From NCBI RefSeq assembly GCF_037392515.1, contig NC_090290.1, positions 25,627,753 to 25,691,752 of the forward strand: 64,000 nucleotides of DNA, in the 5' to 3' direction. The first letter of the stretch is position 1. Every line of letters starts with the position of its first letter. The DNA is from Haliotis asinina. Lineage: Eukaryota > Mollusca > Gastropoda > Lepetellida > Haliotidae. This document shows, piece after piece, positions 24,706-35,789 of this stretch. The position numbers were made by a program, and so were the translations under genes. The notes under the pieces are model-generated. The model worked only from the letters and a program-made list of their open reading frames with translations. It did no database searches and had not been told where the DNA came from.

Positions 24706-26289
24706 TAACAATGCATCCAAGCTTGACATACACTTTCACACATATCGTAAGTATTTAAATAGTAATGCAGTTTCTAGGCGACATATCATTTTTTTTACAT
24801 TTGAATGCCAAGTAAAGTTTGTTTGTTGTCTTATTCCTGAGTCAGGTTTTGAAGAGAACTGAAGCTTCCTAATTTTCTTTACTGACGTCAATGGAGTTTG
24901 TATGTTTTACGGTTCTTTTTGTTGTCTTCTATGTATGCTTTTCCATAGTTCCACACAAGTCAATTATTATTTAAAAAATCTTGGTAAATGTTGTTCTTCG
25001 GAGCAGCCATGCGGGTCCCAAAACTCAGTACGGTATAGATTTAGCGAGCTGGTTATTCGGGCTGAAGCGAGACCGGTGTATATCATATTCCCCAGATGTG
25101 ACGGGGCTGATAAACGTGTATTAACATGTTGTTTCAAGGGAGCACTTCCCTCGGGCACCATGTTGATTGATCTACTACGTCCGCTAACATTTCCCGCAAG
25201 GCACAAGATGCGTATCATTGTTGATATTGTGCGTTGCGTCACTGCTATTGTACTTCTCAATTACAGAACTACTTACTTGCTCATCGTGCTGGTGAATACT
25301 GCACATGTCTTGATACAGTCAACTGACTGATTCATCCACCAGGGCTTGCCGCTGACGGTGTTACAACTCGCAGAATTTCTACATATTAAAGTCCTAAAAA
25401 GTACATCTCAGTAAGTGACATACATAAAACGGGATCCAGACAATTCCCCAAACAGACAATTCCCCACTAGGACAATCCCCACACATAAAAAACAACAACA
25501 AGAGTGATATTGACCTTTTTATCATACATTGTATAATCATGAATTCTTTCACATTCCTTGAAATAATCAGTGTCAGCATGTCCAGTTTAAATGTCAGTGT
25601 CAGACATGTTTATTATAAACGCAGATATGCACGTTATATTTTCATACAGAAAAACAGATAGATGTAATGCTACACTTTCACCTCTGTACAGATACATTAC
25701 ACAAGAAGAAGATGCCTTACCTTCAACGTGAAATGTACAGTATTCGATTGTATAATTCACATGTTTTGCTCTTGAGCCTCTGGTGTAATATAAATCTGAT
25801 CCAGTGATTCATCAGCAAGAAGCTTCCTAGCAAATACAAAGTAATCTGAACAGGTGTACAGTGAATCTTTATAAGCTACGCCTAGTTGTGTATTGCAGGG
25901 AAAGGAGGTCTCACAAAGTACTGAAGAAACACTTAGAGTGTAAGAGAATCATATCACAACATATTTATTTTAATAAAACTTTTATAGTTTATATACACAT
26001 ATTAGATATTTGCCGAAACAACTTTCTCACTGATTTCTGGAAATACTATATATGTGGCTAAGTATCACTTTGCAATGCTACAAAATGTCACAGGCGACAA
26101 TAACTGGTCCGTTAAATAAAAAGTCCTTATCCCTCTCCATTCCAAACACGGCATCAATCAAAACTGTTAAGTTTCTGAAATGACTCAGTATCCTGACACC
26201 ACATGGCTCTACTACAGCAACTATTTTTCAGAAGCAATATTCTGTGGCAATATTGTGTATGTTTGATGACAGTAATATCTGATCTAAAA
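24706..26289. other. No gene seen
   Basis: Non-coding. A 142-codon plus-strand frame at 24902-25330 has no recognisable family or splice context, and an antisense frame covers the same bases. Confidence 0.5.
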
Positions 26290-26623
26290 TGACCGTTCTG
26301 CCTCGTCAGAATGACGACAGGTGGAGCGACCGTGCGATCCGGATCCATAGGAACTTCCTCCCTGACTAGGTTCAGCTGCATTTGTTGGCCTTGGTCGCAC
26401 CTCCTCTGAATCTAGTCCCACAAGTGTTCTATCGGGTTTACGTCTGGACTGAGAACAGGCCATTGGAGAGTTTATATGCCGTGTTGACGGAGAATGTCTC
26501 TAAAGGCCCTGGCAGTATGGGCACGCACGCTGTCCTGCTGCAAGACGTGGTTTCCATGACTACCAAAATGTGGCACGACGAAGGGTCACAGCGATTGATC
26601 AATGTAGCGGCAGATGTTACGTG
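26290..26623 (-). pseudogene. Tc1-like transposase, C-terminal half
   Basis: Reading the minus strand in one frame gives RNICRYIDQSL, then PFVVPHFGSHGN, QQDSVRAHTARAFRDILRQH and the diagnostic WPVLSPDVNPIEHLWD. This is the second half of a Tc1/mariner DDE transposase: the middle Asp in QQD..R.H and the NPIE...W block with the third acid. The copy is decayed; I see stop codons between DQSL and PF, after RQHGI and after HLWD. The N-terminal half of the catalytic domain is 4.7 kb away at 31370-31860 on the same strand, separated by the element at 26624-31369. Confidence 0.8.
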
Positions 26624-27339
26624 GGCCAGTAGAAAATCCCACAATTAAATTAGACCTTAAATTATCAAAACTGCAATTACCGTAGCAATTAATTTCGTAT
26701 ATGACAACTTAAGGTGCTCCTTCGCAGAAATTCTATTTAATAGGGAAAAACTGTACAATATTTTTTATTGTTGATCTACATATGTTTGTATCTAAAATAA
26801 TTATACCACAGTAAATACTTTTATAACCTAATATTCCTTGTATAAAATGACAACGCATGAAAAAATTCCAAAAATGGTGCGTGAACGTTTCAGTCTGTTA
26901 ATAATGCATAATTAATTGCATGAAGGATTTAGTAAAGGAATTTTAATGGCTTCAATTGACATGTAAGTATTAACTACATTAAATTAATTATCAAACAATT
27001 AATATGTAAACTTTTACTGATGTGATTGGCCAACGGAAAGGCACTACACGATGGACAGTTGTCTTTTGCCTCGGGGTAGGGGGTTTCAATTATTTAAAAC
27101 TATGTTCCCCAGTCCGGGCAAGTAGCCAGGCACATGGACGCTATGCCCAATTTTATTTTGAGTGCTTTTGAAAGAACTTCAAAATTTATCATGTTTTGAA
27201 ATCCAAGTGCAATGCATCATTTTGTAACAAGTATTTGTTGAGAAAATAATTATTACTTAATCAATAGTTAATTTCCTTTGCCACTGACATGTTAAATGCT
27301 ATGTTCAAGACCAACCACCTATATTTTTTTAAATTCCAG

Positions 27340-27615
27340 ATGATGCTAAGTATAGCTGTGTCCTGTGTGGTGTTGATGGAGCTAATGTCAAACTGTCTTC
27401 AAAAGGACTATCATCTTTGATTTGCAGTATCCATGAAACGTGAAGATAACATCTACACTCATATTTCCATGAATACAGACCACTTTGTACATGAGAGCTG
27501 CAGGAAGACTTACACAGCAAAGAACATTTCTAAAGCTAAAGCTACCAACACCCAGTCAGCTTCCACAGGTCAAACAAACCAAAAGGGTTTTGCGAACACT
27601 GGGCACAAATTTTAA
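27340..27615 (+). pseudogene. Cys/His-rich N-terminal region of the nuclease-like protein
   Basis: Frames here contain CVLCGVDG … KLSSKG and, further on, HISMNTDHFVHESCRKTYT. A Cys-x2-Cys pair followed by His-x3-Cys at this spacing suggests a zinc-binding module, which I recall at the N-terminus of this family. The unit is interrupted here. Confidence 0.5.
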
Positions 27616-27769
27616 GTTTGATACTCACTGTTAAATTTGTGCTGAAGAAATTGATTTTGTTAAAGGTCGTCGTTATCCTTGCCTTGCAGAACTTCTTGTC
27701 AGGACGTGGTAGAAGTGACACTAATACAAGAAATGAGGACACAGCCAACAGCATAGCTTTTTCCTTCTT

Positions 27770-28690
27770 ATGCAGCTGGTTATCCTTTCAACAGGACAGT
27801 CAGTTCACCATACAGGATTTGCAGAGCATTCTAGCATCAAATCTTCCAGCATCAAACATCTGAAGCGCCGACCCCTGGAACACTTTGGTGCAAAGGTAAC
27901 TATCTCAGAAGTTGATAGAAGGGCAAATGTTGTTACTTTTGCTGACAAAGCAGCTACAATTCTCCCAGATTCTTATCACGAAGATGACATTGACAAAGAT
28001 GATGCAATGCAGCAAGCCAGAAAATTGGGATGCCATATTAGAAAAACTTTGGAAGGCCTCAAGAAGACTGATTTGTTTTATCCTTCACCTCAAAATACTG
28101 ACATTGATAAACTTGAGAATGCCATACCTGATGTTCTTCTTGTACCTGTCAGAGGTATGATGCGAAAGGTGACCACAGAAACTGCCTGGGAAAAACAACG
28201 ACTGGAAGTTATTTCTCTTTGTCATGCATTAATGCAAGCTTCAGCTCCAAATCCGCATCTTTCACCTCTGATGCTCTCCACAGGCCTTGTCATCCACCAA
28301 ACAACAAGATCCAGAGTATTGCTTAATGTTTTGTCAAGTCTTGGCTTTTCTCTGTCATGTGACCAGGTAATGGATTTTGAGAAATCAGCTGTAATGACTG
28401 AATCTTTTGAGGATCTTGCACCAGGAATCGAGGCAGCAGACCAAGGTGGTGGATTTTGTCAATGGGTGGCTGACAACTTTGATTACAATGAAGACACTGT
28501 CACTGGACATAATTCAACTCATGTCATGGGTATAATTGCTTGTCAAACCCTTGCTTCAAAACAAACAATAATTGTCCAGCGCAAGACGAAATCTTCTCCT
28601 GAAGTTGCATCTTCTGGTCATTTTGGTGATATAATACAACCCTGCAGGCAACTGAACAAAAACTTCATGTCCAAGATATCATTCCAGTAA
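27770..28690 (+). pseudogene. Nuclease-like element protein, middle region 1 (306 codons)
   Basis: A continuous plus-strand frame with balanced, coding-like composition, including KTLEGLKKTDLFYPSPQN and the GGGFCQWVADNFDYNEDTVT block. The phrase QW.ADN.D.N..T..G.N..H.MGI is, as I recall, a conserved core of this multi-copy family; it resembles an RNase H-like Asp-bearing segment, but I cannot establish that. It lies between the Cys/His region and the 583-codon segment. Confidence 0.6.
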
Positions 28691-28938
28691 CTTGAACCAG
28701 TTGAGATTGAATTTTTGGAAGAGTACATAAAGCTAGACACTCTATGGATGCTGTCAAATGGTCTTTTCCAAGTATCCCCGAGCTGGCAAGGTTTCATGGC
28801 AAAAATCACTGATGGTGAATGTTTGTGCTCTTCAATTGTGTATCATCCAATGATACCTCTAAATCCTCAAACAAGCGAGGCTGTACATGGCACCCTGGTT
28901 TTCATTGACAAAGACAGAAAGCTAAACAGTGTTGTGCA

Positions 28939-30690
28939 ATGCTGACCTTAGATCAAGCTCTTTATGCTAAGGCATACAGAATAAAAGCGGACAATCCTGT
29001 TGAATTTCAACATGTTCAACTTCGACTTGGGGGTTTTCATCAGCTGATGTCCTTTCTAGGGGTTGGTTGTAAGGCTATGGAAGGTTCTGGACTACATGAA
29101 GCTTGGGCAACAGTATATGCTCGAAAATCCATCCCAAAAATGGTGGAAGGAAAGACTTATACAAAGACACTTAGGGCATGTCTTCTCACAAGTGCTGCTT
29201 TGCATGTACTTCTATTGATGCCTGAAGCAGATATTGCTGAAGAAGATCATGGAGCTGAATTTGAAGACAACTATGATTGTTCAAACAGTCAGAATGAAAC
29301 ACTGCAGAATGGTACTCAAAGAAGCCAAGAGGAGGACCAGATGTTCACAGAGCTTGAAGTCACGAACAAGCAGCTTATGCAACATGAGCAAACAATCATT
29401 GATGTTATAAACAGCAACAGAATGACAGATGCATTATCCAGATTACAAAGTGCAAAGCATAAAGTGCAAGAATCAAGGACTGCAAGTTTGTGGTTAAATT
29501 TTCTGGACTTTGTGTCAGTTGTCTGTATGTTCATCAGAGCAGAGCACACAGGGAACTGGCAACTTCATATGAAAGCATCACAAGATATGCTACCCTGGTT
29601 TGCGGCTACAGGACATAACAACTATGCCAAGTATTGCCAACTGTATTTACATGATTTCAAAAACCCATGTCCATGCCTTGAACATCCTCTGAAAAATGGC
29701 CTTTTCACAGTCCGTCGTAACAGCAAGCTGTTCTGGAGTGGTACGTGGAGTGACATGGCCATAGAACAGTCTCTGATGAGGGCTGGAAAGACACCAGGAG
29801 GGCTCATCAATATCACTCACAGGGAAGGTGCAAGGGCCAAGTGGCTGTTGTCAGCACATGTGACCGCTCAGTATACTGATTCCTTGAGAGCCTTGACCAA
29901 AACCACCAACAGCTCATGGTCAGAACAGCATCATGAAATGAAACTGGGACGAATCCATCAAGGCTTTAATCATATGCAGACCAACCTTCGCTACTTCAGG
30001 ACCCACAACCCATTTCAAGGTGGAGACAATTCAGAACTTAGAAATATTGCCACAGGCCTGATTGCTGATGAGTCAATGTTGACCACAGTGATTGGCATTG
30101 GTATTGCCATTCACGATAGTATTTCCGGGAAGAACTTTGGAGATGTGATACTAAAGAAAAGCAAGCAAGCTATTACGTTTGTTGTGATGAAAAAGGCAGT
30201 GAATTTAAAATATGGTGAAAAAATTCACATGTCTTCTACTGAGATGTACCAACGTCTGTTGTTAATTGCCTATGTTTCTGGACCTCCACCTTCATCAGTA
30301 TTTAGCTTTGAACTTGCATCTGTCTCACCAGCTCTTTTCCATGAAGATGGCACAAGGCGAAAGTCCCAGAAGTCGCAGCTTTCACAGTACATCATAAAGA
30401 TGAATCCTAACACTGTGGTCTCTGGTAACATCGTCTCTGGAGTGACTGTTGTTGATGGCTGTGCTGTGCTTCAACAAATGAAATGGCCAAAAATAGGCAC
30501 TCTTCATGATGTGTGTCTGGCTTATACCAACACATTAGAACACAAAGCAACAGATGGGTTTCCTCTTCTGGTAGAGTTTAACAGTTATGAAGTTCAGACA
30601 ACTAAGGAACTTGAGCAGAAGCAACACCGACTAATGAAAGACATTGATGCTGATGTGATGGTTACATCAAAAAACACCTGCACCATCTGA
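28939..30690 (+). pseudogene. Nuclease-like element protein, middle region 2 (583 codons)
   Basis: The longest non-repetitive frame in the window. It opens with a conserved-looking block: RLGGFHQLMSFLGVGCKAME, then SGLHEAWATVYA and KMVEGKTYTKTLRA. Further on are WLNFLDFVSVVCMFIRAEHT and WQLHMKASQDMLPWFAATGH, then DMAIEQSLMRAGKTPGGL. These phrases recur, as I remember, in uncharacterised proteins annotated in some databases as CXC domain-related. No transmembrane segment or signal peptide is visible. The length and freedom from stops suggest recent activity or selection. Confidence 0.65.
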
Positions 30691-30773
30691 TCAAAGCAGT
30701 TTTCTCGCCAACAAGAGGAACAAACAGAGTATTATCAACCTATTATCTGAATACCTCAAGGATACAAATATCT

Positions 30774-31082
30774 GTGTACAGCATGCAGGAAGAGAAAGCG
30801 GATGCAGATGCTGTAATTGTTAGAGAGGCATTCAGGTTTTCTGAAACAAACAACACAGTTCATGTTGTTTCAGATGATACAGATGTCCTTGTTTCGTTGA
30901 TGCACCGTGTCGAACCCCAATGTGATGTCTATATGAAGACGAGAACACATACAATATCAATACAAGCAGCACAACCTTCCATTGGTTATCAGCAGTACCA
31001 GTTGTTGCCCTTCTTGCATGCTGTCTCTGGATGTGATACTACATCTTCTGTATTTGGCTTTGGTAGTTTCCTCAACCATTAA
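30774..31082 (+). pseudogene. PIN/FEN-like nuclease domain
   Basis: Within 102 codons are three acidic clusters in the order expected of PIN/FEN-type nucleases: EKADADAVIV, then VVSDDTDVLVSLMHR, then LHAVSGCDTTSSVFGFG. In FEN/XPG nucleases the corresponding motifs (E-A-D, D-x-D, G-x-D) bind metal ions. The assignment is from motif order and spacing only. The frame ends soon after the third motif, earlier than I would expect for the family, so the C-terminus seems lost here. Confidence 0.6.
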
Positions 31083-31369
31083 TTAAAATTTCTTTTTCTC
31101 TTATTACAGAATATAGCGTGTTACCAAACTGACAAATAATTACCATCATCTCTTTAAAGGCATCATGATAAGAGCTTTCCCCCCAAAATCGTCTATTCCT
31201 TTCTCAGCCAACTTTGTCCCCATATATATATGATGGTGAAAAACATAGTTGCCAGAGGTTGATTTTGGTTGGGTTTGGCATGATGTAAGAAAATATGTTC
31301 ATAATTCATTTTAATAAGAAATTTGTCTGTTATCGAAAATGTCTAGGTCTTTCAATATTTCTACTGGCC

Positions 31370-31860
31370 TATACACCATTTCCTCTACCAGGACCAATAT
31401 TCTGGCACACCATAGGGCATAGTTTGTGATTGAGAGCAATAGCACCCCACACATTATGCTCGGACCTCCCCATGAGTCTCGTTCCAGGACACAACAACCC
31501 ATGCTTGCCATAAAAGGCGACTATTCCTGTCGTAAGAGGCGACTAACGGGATCGGGTGGTCAGGCTTGCTGACATGGTTGGGACGTGTCATCGGTTCCCA
31601 GTTGCGCAGATTGATGCTCATGTTGTTGATCACTGGATTGTCTGGTCCAGACTCGATCATTTACAGACTGCCACCATATAGCTGAAATATTGCTGAGTGC
31701 GGCGTAAAACTAAACTCACTCACTCACTTTCCAGGACACAATCATCTGCAAAACGCTCCCCGCGTCGTCGCCACACTCTCACTCTGCCATCAGCCGTCGA
31801 GATGCAATAGTCAGAGAAGACTAAAGTCTGCTACTCCTGCAGTCTGTGTAAACTTAGTGT
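31370..31860 (-). pseudogene. Tc1-like transposase, N-terminal part of the catalytic domain, interrupted by a SINE
   Basis: The minus strand encodes VFSDYCISTADGRVRVWRRR, then GERFADDCVLERDS and WGGPSIMCGV. This is the Tc1 region VFSDE.RF......RVWR..GER......V.....GGGS+MVWG, with the first catalytic Asp in FSD. A SINE at 31498-31727 splits it and its 12-bp target duplication TTCCAGGACACA restores the reading when removed. It continues in the same strand and order at 26290-26623 across the 4.7-kb element. Confidence 0.8.
31498..31727 (+). mobile_element. SINE S1 inserted in the Tc1-like gene
   Basis: Sense-orientation copy: head acccatgcttgccataaaag, body ggatcgggtggtcaggcttg, tail gctgaaatattgctgagtgc and cggcgtaaaactaaactcac ending in a (tcac) run. 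It is flanked by TTCCAGGACACA on both sides (about 31486-31497 and 31729-31740), a long perfect target duplication, so the insertion is fairly recent. Confidence 0.9.
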
Positions 31861-32089
31861 CAGTACTTTTCGTTACATTCCAGTAACAAAACCTAGTAGG
31901 AGGTCGTGTTAATTAACCTTTTATTTCCTTTTACGTATATACAAATATGTCGTATTTGCTTATTGTGTTCACCAATATCCACTTTGCATTAATATATACA
32001 TTCTTTGCTGATACAACATGAAACAATAAAAGTTAATTAGGTATCCCCAATCTTTAAGGAAACAAAAATGTCAAAACACTGTCAACGCG

Positions 32090-35000
32090 TGCCCAGGACG
32101 CCTCACGGCACATACTAAGAAAGCCACATACAAAAGCCACCGCCACAAAAACCAGCACCAGCCATGACATCTTCAAAACCACAAGACAAAAAGTCCGACT
32201 CAGGAACACCTGAACCGATTCTAAAGCCAGAAACAGAAACTGTACGACTGAATAGAGACACCTACTATGGCTAACGCAGCGTTAGAAACTGTCACCCACC
32301 CACCCTTTACAGGCACCAGTCGAGATCTGTTACTCCAATGGAATTGGGGAGGACGTAGGAATAATTTCAATGAACCACGGCTATTGTGGTATTGCGGTTT
32401 GTCTCCAAGACACCTACCTAAAGAGGACTGACATGCGTCGGTACTGTTCCTACCACTCCTTTCCTCCTCCTGCTGTTAAAGCCACACGACGTACTCCTAT
32501 CCTGGTGAGGCAGGACAACATCCATATCCCCGTTCTATTCAACACCAACCTACAGACTTTTGCTTATGACTTATGAGCATAGGGTTTACAGTATGTCCGT
32601 TTTATATTCCTCCTTCTTCAAGCGTACGCCGATCTGATCTTCAGAACTTATAATGATCAATTCCCGAAGCCCTGTATGGGCGACGTAAACGACCATACCC
32701 TCTATGAGGGAGTATTTCACTAACAATAAAGCAAATGTTCTTGACAATTTCACTCAAATAATGATCTAAGCATCTTCAACGATGGATCAATCACTTATCT
32801 CCACCTTGCCACTGGAACATCTACCACTTACGGGGATTCTAATATTTTGAACGAGTTTGAATGGTCAGTCCACGGTTACCTTTGGGAAGTGACCACGTCT
32901 CAAAAATTCTTACTCCTATCAATCCCACTGATAAGCCAAAATCAACAAGATTAAATTTTACTAGGGAAAACTGGCCATTATATCGAAACTGTCTGCCCTG
33001 AAAAACTTAACTCGATAATTTCAGGAATGTGCCTGATCCCAATGGAACTATTTTCAGACCTCTTCAATGCTTTTTAGAGACGAAACTATACATACGTTCC
33101 CTGGAAAACCGCACATACGCAAACCATTGTTTTATAAAAATTGTAAACGAGCAGGGAAAATAAGCAGAATTTAAATATACTTCAGTCAACACCCAGACGT
33201 GTATAACCTGAATTCAGTCAAAACGTCAATATGCGTGAGCAAAATGAGCCTTTAAACAAAGTAAACCTCGGTCACACAGGAAGGATTTCTCCAAATTAAA
33301 TTCCCGCACACACATGCACAAGAAGTGGGGCATGATTCCAAAGATTAAGTTCAAAGGATAAAAATGTGGTGTTCGCCATCTCAAAGAGTCTTTTTTAACC
33401 AATAAATCTGAAATAGCAAACTGACTTGGCGAAACTTTGGCAAACCATTCCTCAACATCAAATTACACTTCTCAGTTCGAGGTACGAAACTCAGCAAGAA
33501 ACTCAACCAGTCTCTCTGATAACGGTTAGGATTACAATGAAACGTTCTCTCTCCGTGAATTACGCACTGCCCTAGGCTCGCGACTCTGCGGAAGGAACTG
33601 GTGATATATATTATCAGCTTCTGAAACGGCTGCCTGATTCATGTTTGGAAACACTACTCAATATATTGGATGATATGTGGACAACTGGAACTTCACTCCT
33701 TCATGGCATAATGCCATTGTCATGCAATTCAAAAGCCACTGACCATCTGATGAATCTGGAATTCCATTGTCAACAAACAACACACAGGATCCATCCTTTT
33801 CGATTTAGAAAACGGCACATGGTAGAATGTGGAAACCTGGTATATTAAGAGATTAACATGAATTTGGGTCGAGGGACACATTACCGCTGTTAATATCTCC
33901 GCGGTTAAACAACAAACGATTTCAAGTAAGAATAGATTCCATACTGCTTGATTATTTTCATCAAGATCAGGGCACCATCTTGCCTGTCTCGTATTTCAGC
34001 ATCAAGATCTTGGCGCCCCCCTCTCAAGGCACCATCTTGCCTGTCTCGTATTTCAGCATCAAGATCTTGGCGCCCCCCTTTCAAGGCACCATCTTGCCTG
34101 TCTCGTATTTCAGCATCAAGATCTTGGCGCTCCCCTCTCAAGGCACCATCTTGCCTGTCTCGTATTTCAGCATCAAGATCTTGGCGCCCCCCTCTCAAGG
34201 CACCATCTTGCCTGTCTCGTATTTCAGCATCAAGATCTTGGCGCCCCCCTTTCAAGGCACCATCTTGCCTGTCTCGTATTTCAGCATCAAGATCTTGGCG
34301 CTCCCCTCTCAAGGCACCATCTTGCCTGTCTCGTATTTCAGCATCAAAATTAACAGCCTCAGTAATGTTTTGAACATTTGTCTTGATGGGTCCCTTTTTG
34401 TGAATGATGTCTATATTTCATGCCGTGGTAAGAATATGCGCGAAATAGAAAGGCAGCTACAACAAAACTTTAAAGAAATGGGTCAATGTAAATGGCTTTA
34501 AGTATAAATAATCTGAAACAAATTATATTCACCTTTTGTATTCACCACACAAATAAGATCCAGGCCAATCTTGGTACTCCCAAAATAGAGGCCAAACAGA
34601 AAAATGTATATCCCCAATCAAGGCCTTTGGCACTGTCTGGGTGCTTTTTGGACCTCTCAGATGGACAGCGTATATGCGGAGGACAACGAACCTCTCCTTG
34701 AACAGCGCCGCATTTAACATTCACGGCAGTATATCACTAAATTACGTTGGAATCAGTCCAAATTAGGTATTCAATTGTGTTTTAACCTTCTCTATGAAAC
34801 CAATTTACTACTCTGCCAAGCCTGGTTCCAGCAGTTGGAATCCAAATTCAACCACACATATCTGCAGCTACCATGGATCTGAATATCATAGCACCCTAGG
34901 ACCTTATGGAGAAAAGGGAAACCCAGCGAGGAAGAAATATACAACATGAACTGAAACCAACAGTTGGTTATACCTACTTGGGTCGTCACTGAGGACGTCA

Positions 35001-35375
35001 TTTTACGACAATGTCGTATTGGCCACATTCGATAAACTCATTATTATCTGCTGAAAACGGATGGAGATGGGCCTCCTAAGTATGTTTCTTGCGATCAAAC
35101 ACTTTCTGTGTGGTGTTTTTAACTGCCAATTAATCCCAAACACCTTTTCCCAGCGTAAGTGGGTATCTCATTGTAAACTACTCGAGAGAGATTGGTCTGT
35201 TTCACAAATCGAAATAATCACGATTGGCGGATTGTTTGTTCTTGTATTTGGTTTTATGACTTTTCCTGTCTGTAAATCATTATGTAACATTATGAATAAA
35301 TTGTGTAAACTTTGTAGTTACGGTCTCGTCGCTATATGATTGGCATGGTGCCTATTCGACGTAAAACCTTAAGTC
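32090..35375 (+). mobile_element. LINE copy B (I/Jockey group with RNase H), 5'-truncated and decayed
   Basis: The copy starts in the end of ORF1. It enters the endonuclease at CLQDTYLKRTD-like sequence (about 32397-32480), and the reverse transcriptase holds LFVNDVYISCRG (about 34395), a variant of the YVDD catalytic motif. After a deletion, EPLLEQRR-like sequence (about 34690) and a C-terminal Cys/His end (about 34960-35130) follow. Parts of the RT and RNase H regions seen in copy A are missing. The 3' end (35321-35375, gctatatgattggcatggtg … gacgtaaaac) matches the end of copy A and the tail of SINE S1. A 57-bp tandem array sits in the RT region. Many stops and frameshifts. Confidence 0.8.
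33967..34350 (+). repeat. 57-bp coding minisatellite inside the LINE reverse transcriptase, about 6.7 copies
   Basis: Each 57-base unit encodes 19 residues, APPSQGTILPVSYFSIKIL, in the RT frame. Single-base variants of units 1, 2 and 3 (cccccctctc, ccccccttt, ctcccctctc) repeat in the same order in units 4, 5 and 6, so a 171-bp three-unit block was itself duplicated. The frame stays open into INSLSNVLN and LFVNDVYISCRG downstream. The unit corresponds to the RT B motif (normally G.PQG..LS..LF.I.I). Confidence 0.9.
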
Positions 35376-35382
35376 AAAAGTG

Positions 35383-35670
35383 GTGGTGTGTAGACCTGTG
35401 CATGGAGCTCAGTTCACAAATCAGTGGAATTACGCCAGCGTTGTGTGCGGACAGTCTTTGGATGGGTGACCGTGTTTGGCAGCTTGACTCCTGAGAATTA
35501 CTGGGACTTCAGTCCTGCCCCACAACGAAGTACATGAGGTCTCACCTTAGGCACGTAAATGTTCAAAATTGCCTTTGTTCACCCAGGAGAATATGGGTAC
35601 ACGGCGAGATACGGCATGTGACTATTGACTCTCGAGCACCTCACAGGTAGCTTGGGTTATCTGGAGTAAT
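35383..35670 (+). mobile_element. 5S rRNA-derived SINE-like segment
   Basis: The run tttggatgggtgaccg near 35456-35471, preceded by gaattacgccagcgttgtgt and gcggacagt, aligns with the 3' half of 5S rRNA, including its internal promoter. The 5' half is poor and no gene-like terminator follows, so it is not a working 5S gene. The following segment contains cacccaggagaatatgggta, which I recall from the 3' region of other mollusc SINEs. It directly follows the end of LINE copy B. Confidence 0.5.
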
Positions 35671-35789
35671 AATCTGAGTCTAGATTTTCGAAGTTCTCTT
35701 AGCGCTAAGATAGTCGTAAGTGCCATACATTAACATTACCTTACGACTATCTTAGACCTAAAAGAGCTTCGAAAATACAGACCCAGATT
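35671..35789. mobile_element. Foldback MITE, 50-bp arms
   Basis: Arms 35671-35720 and 35740-35789 are reverse complements with a few mismatches. The inner arms ctaagatagtcgtaag and cttacgactatcttag are perfect. The loop is about 20 bases. No coding capacity. Confidence 0.85.

Larger units (their letters stand above)
26624..31369 (+). mobile_element. 4.7-kb element with inverted ends, encoding a PIN/FEN-nuclease-like protein family
   Basis: GGCCAGTAGAAA at 26624-26635 and its exact reverse complement at 31358-31369 mark the ends. They fall exactly where a Tc1-like transposase gene is interrupted, so they read as terminal inverted repeats of an insertion. Beyond 12 bases the ends diverge. I see no clear target-site duplication; the flanks share only GTA near the joints. 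The plus strand carries one long degraded coding unit (27340-31082) whose parts are listed separately. Its order (Cys/His N-terminus, long unique middle, PIN-like C-terminus) matches a family of long uncharacterised proteins that I recall as highly multiplied in mollusc and cnidarian genomes. This copy has several breaks. Confidence 0.6.

Noticed and set aside
24902-25330. 142-codon frame
   Set aside because: No family, no splice context and a similar-sized antisense frame; consistent with chance.
35383-35500. Functional 5S rRNA gene
   Set aside because: The 5' half is poorly conserved and there is no T-run terminator; it reads as a derived repeat.
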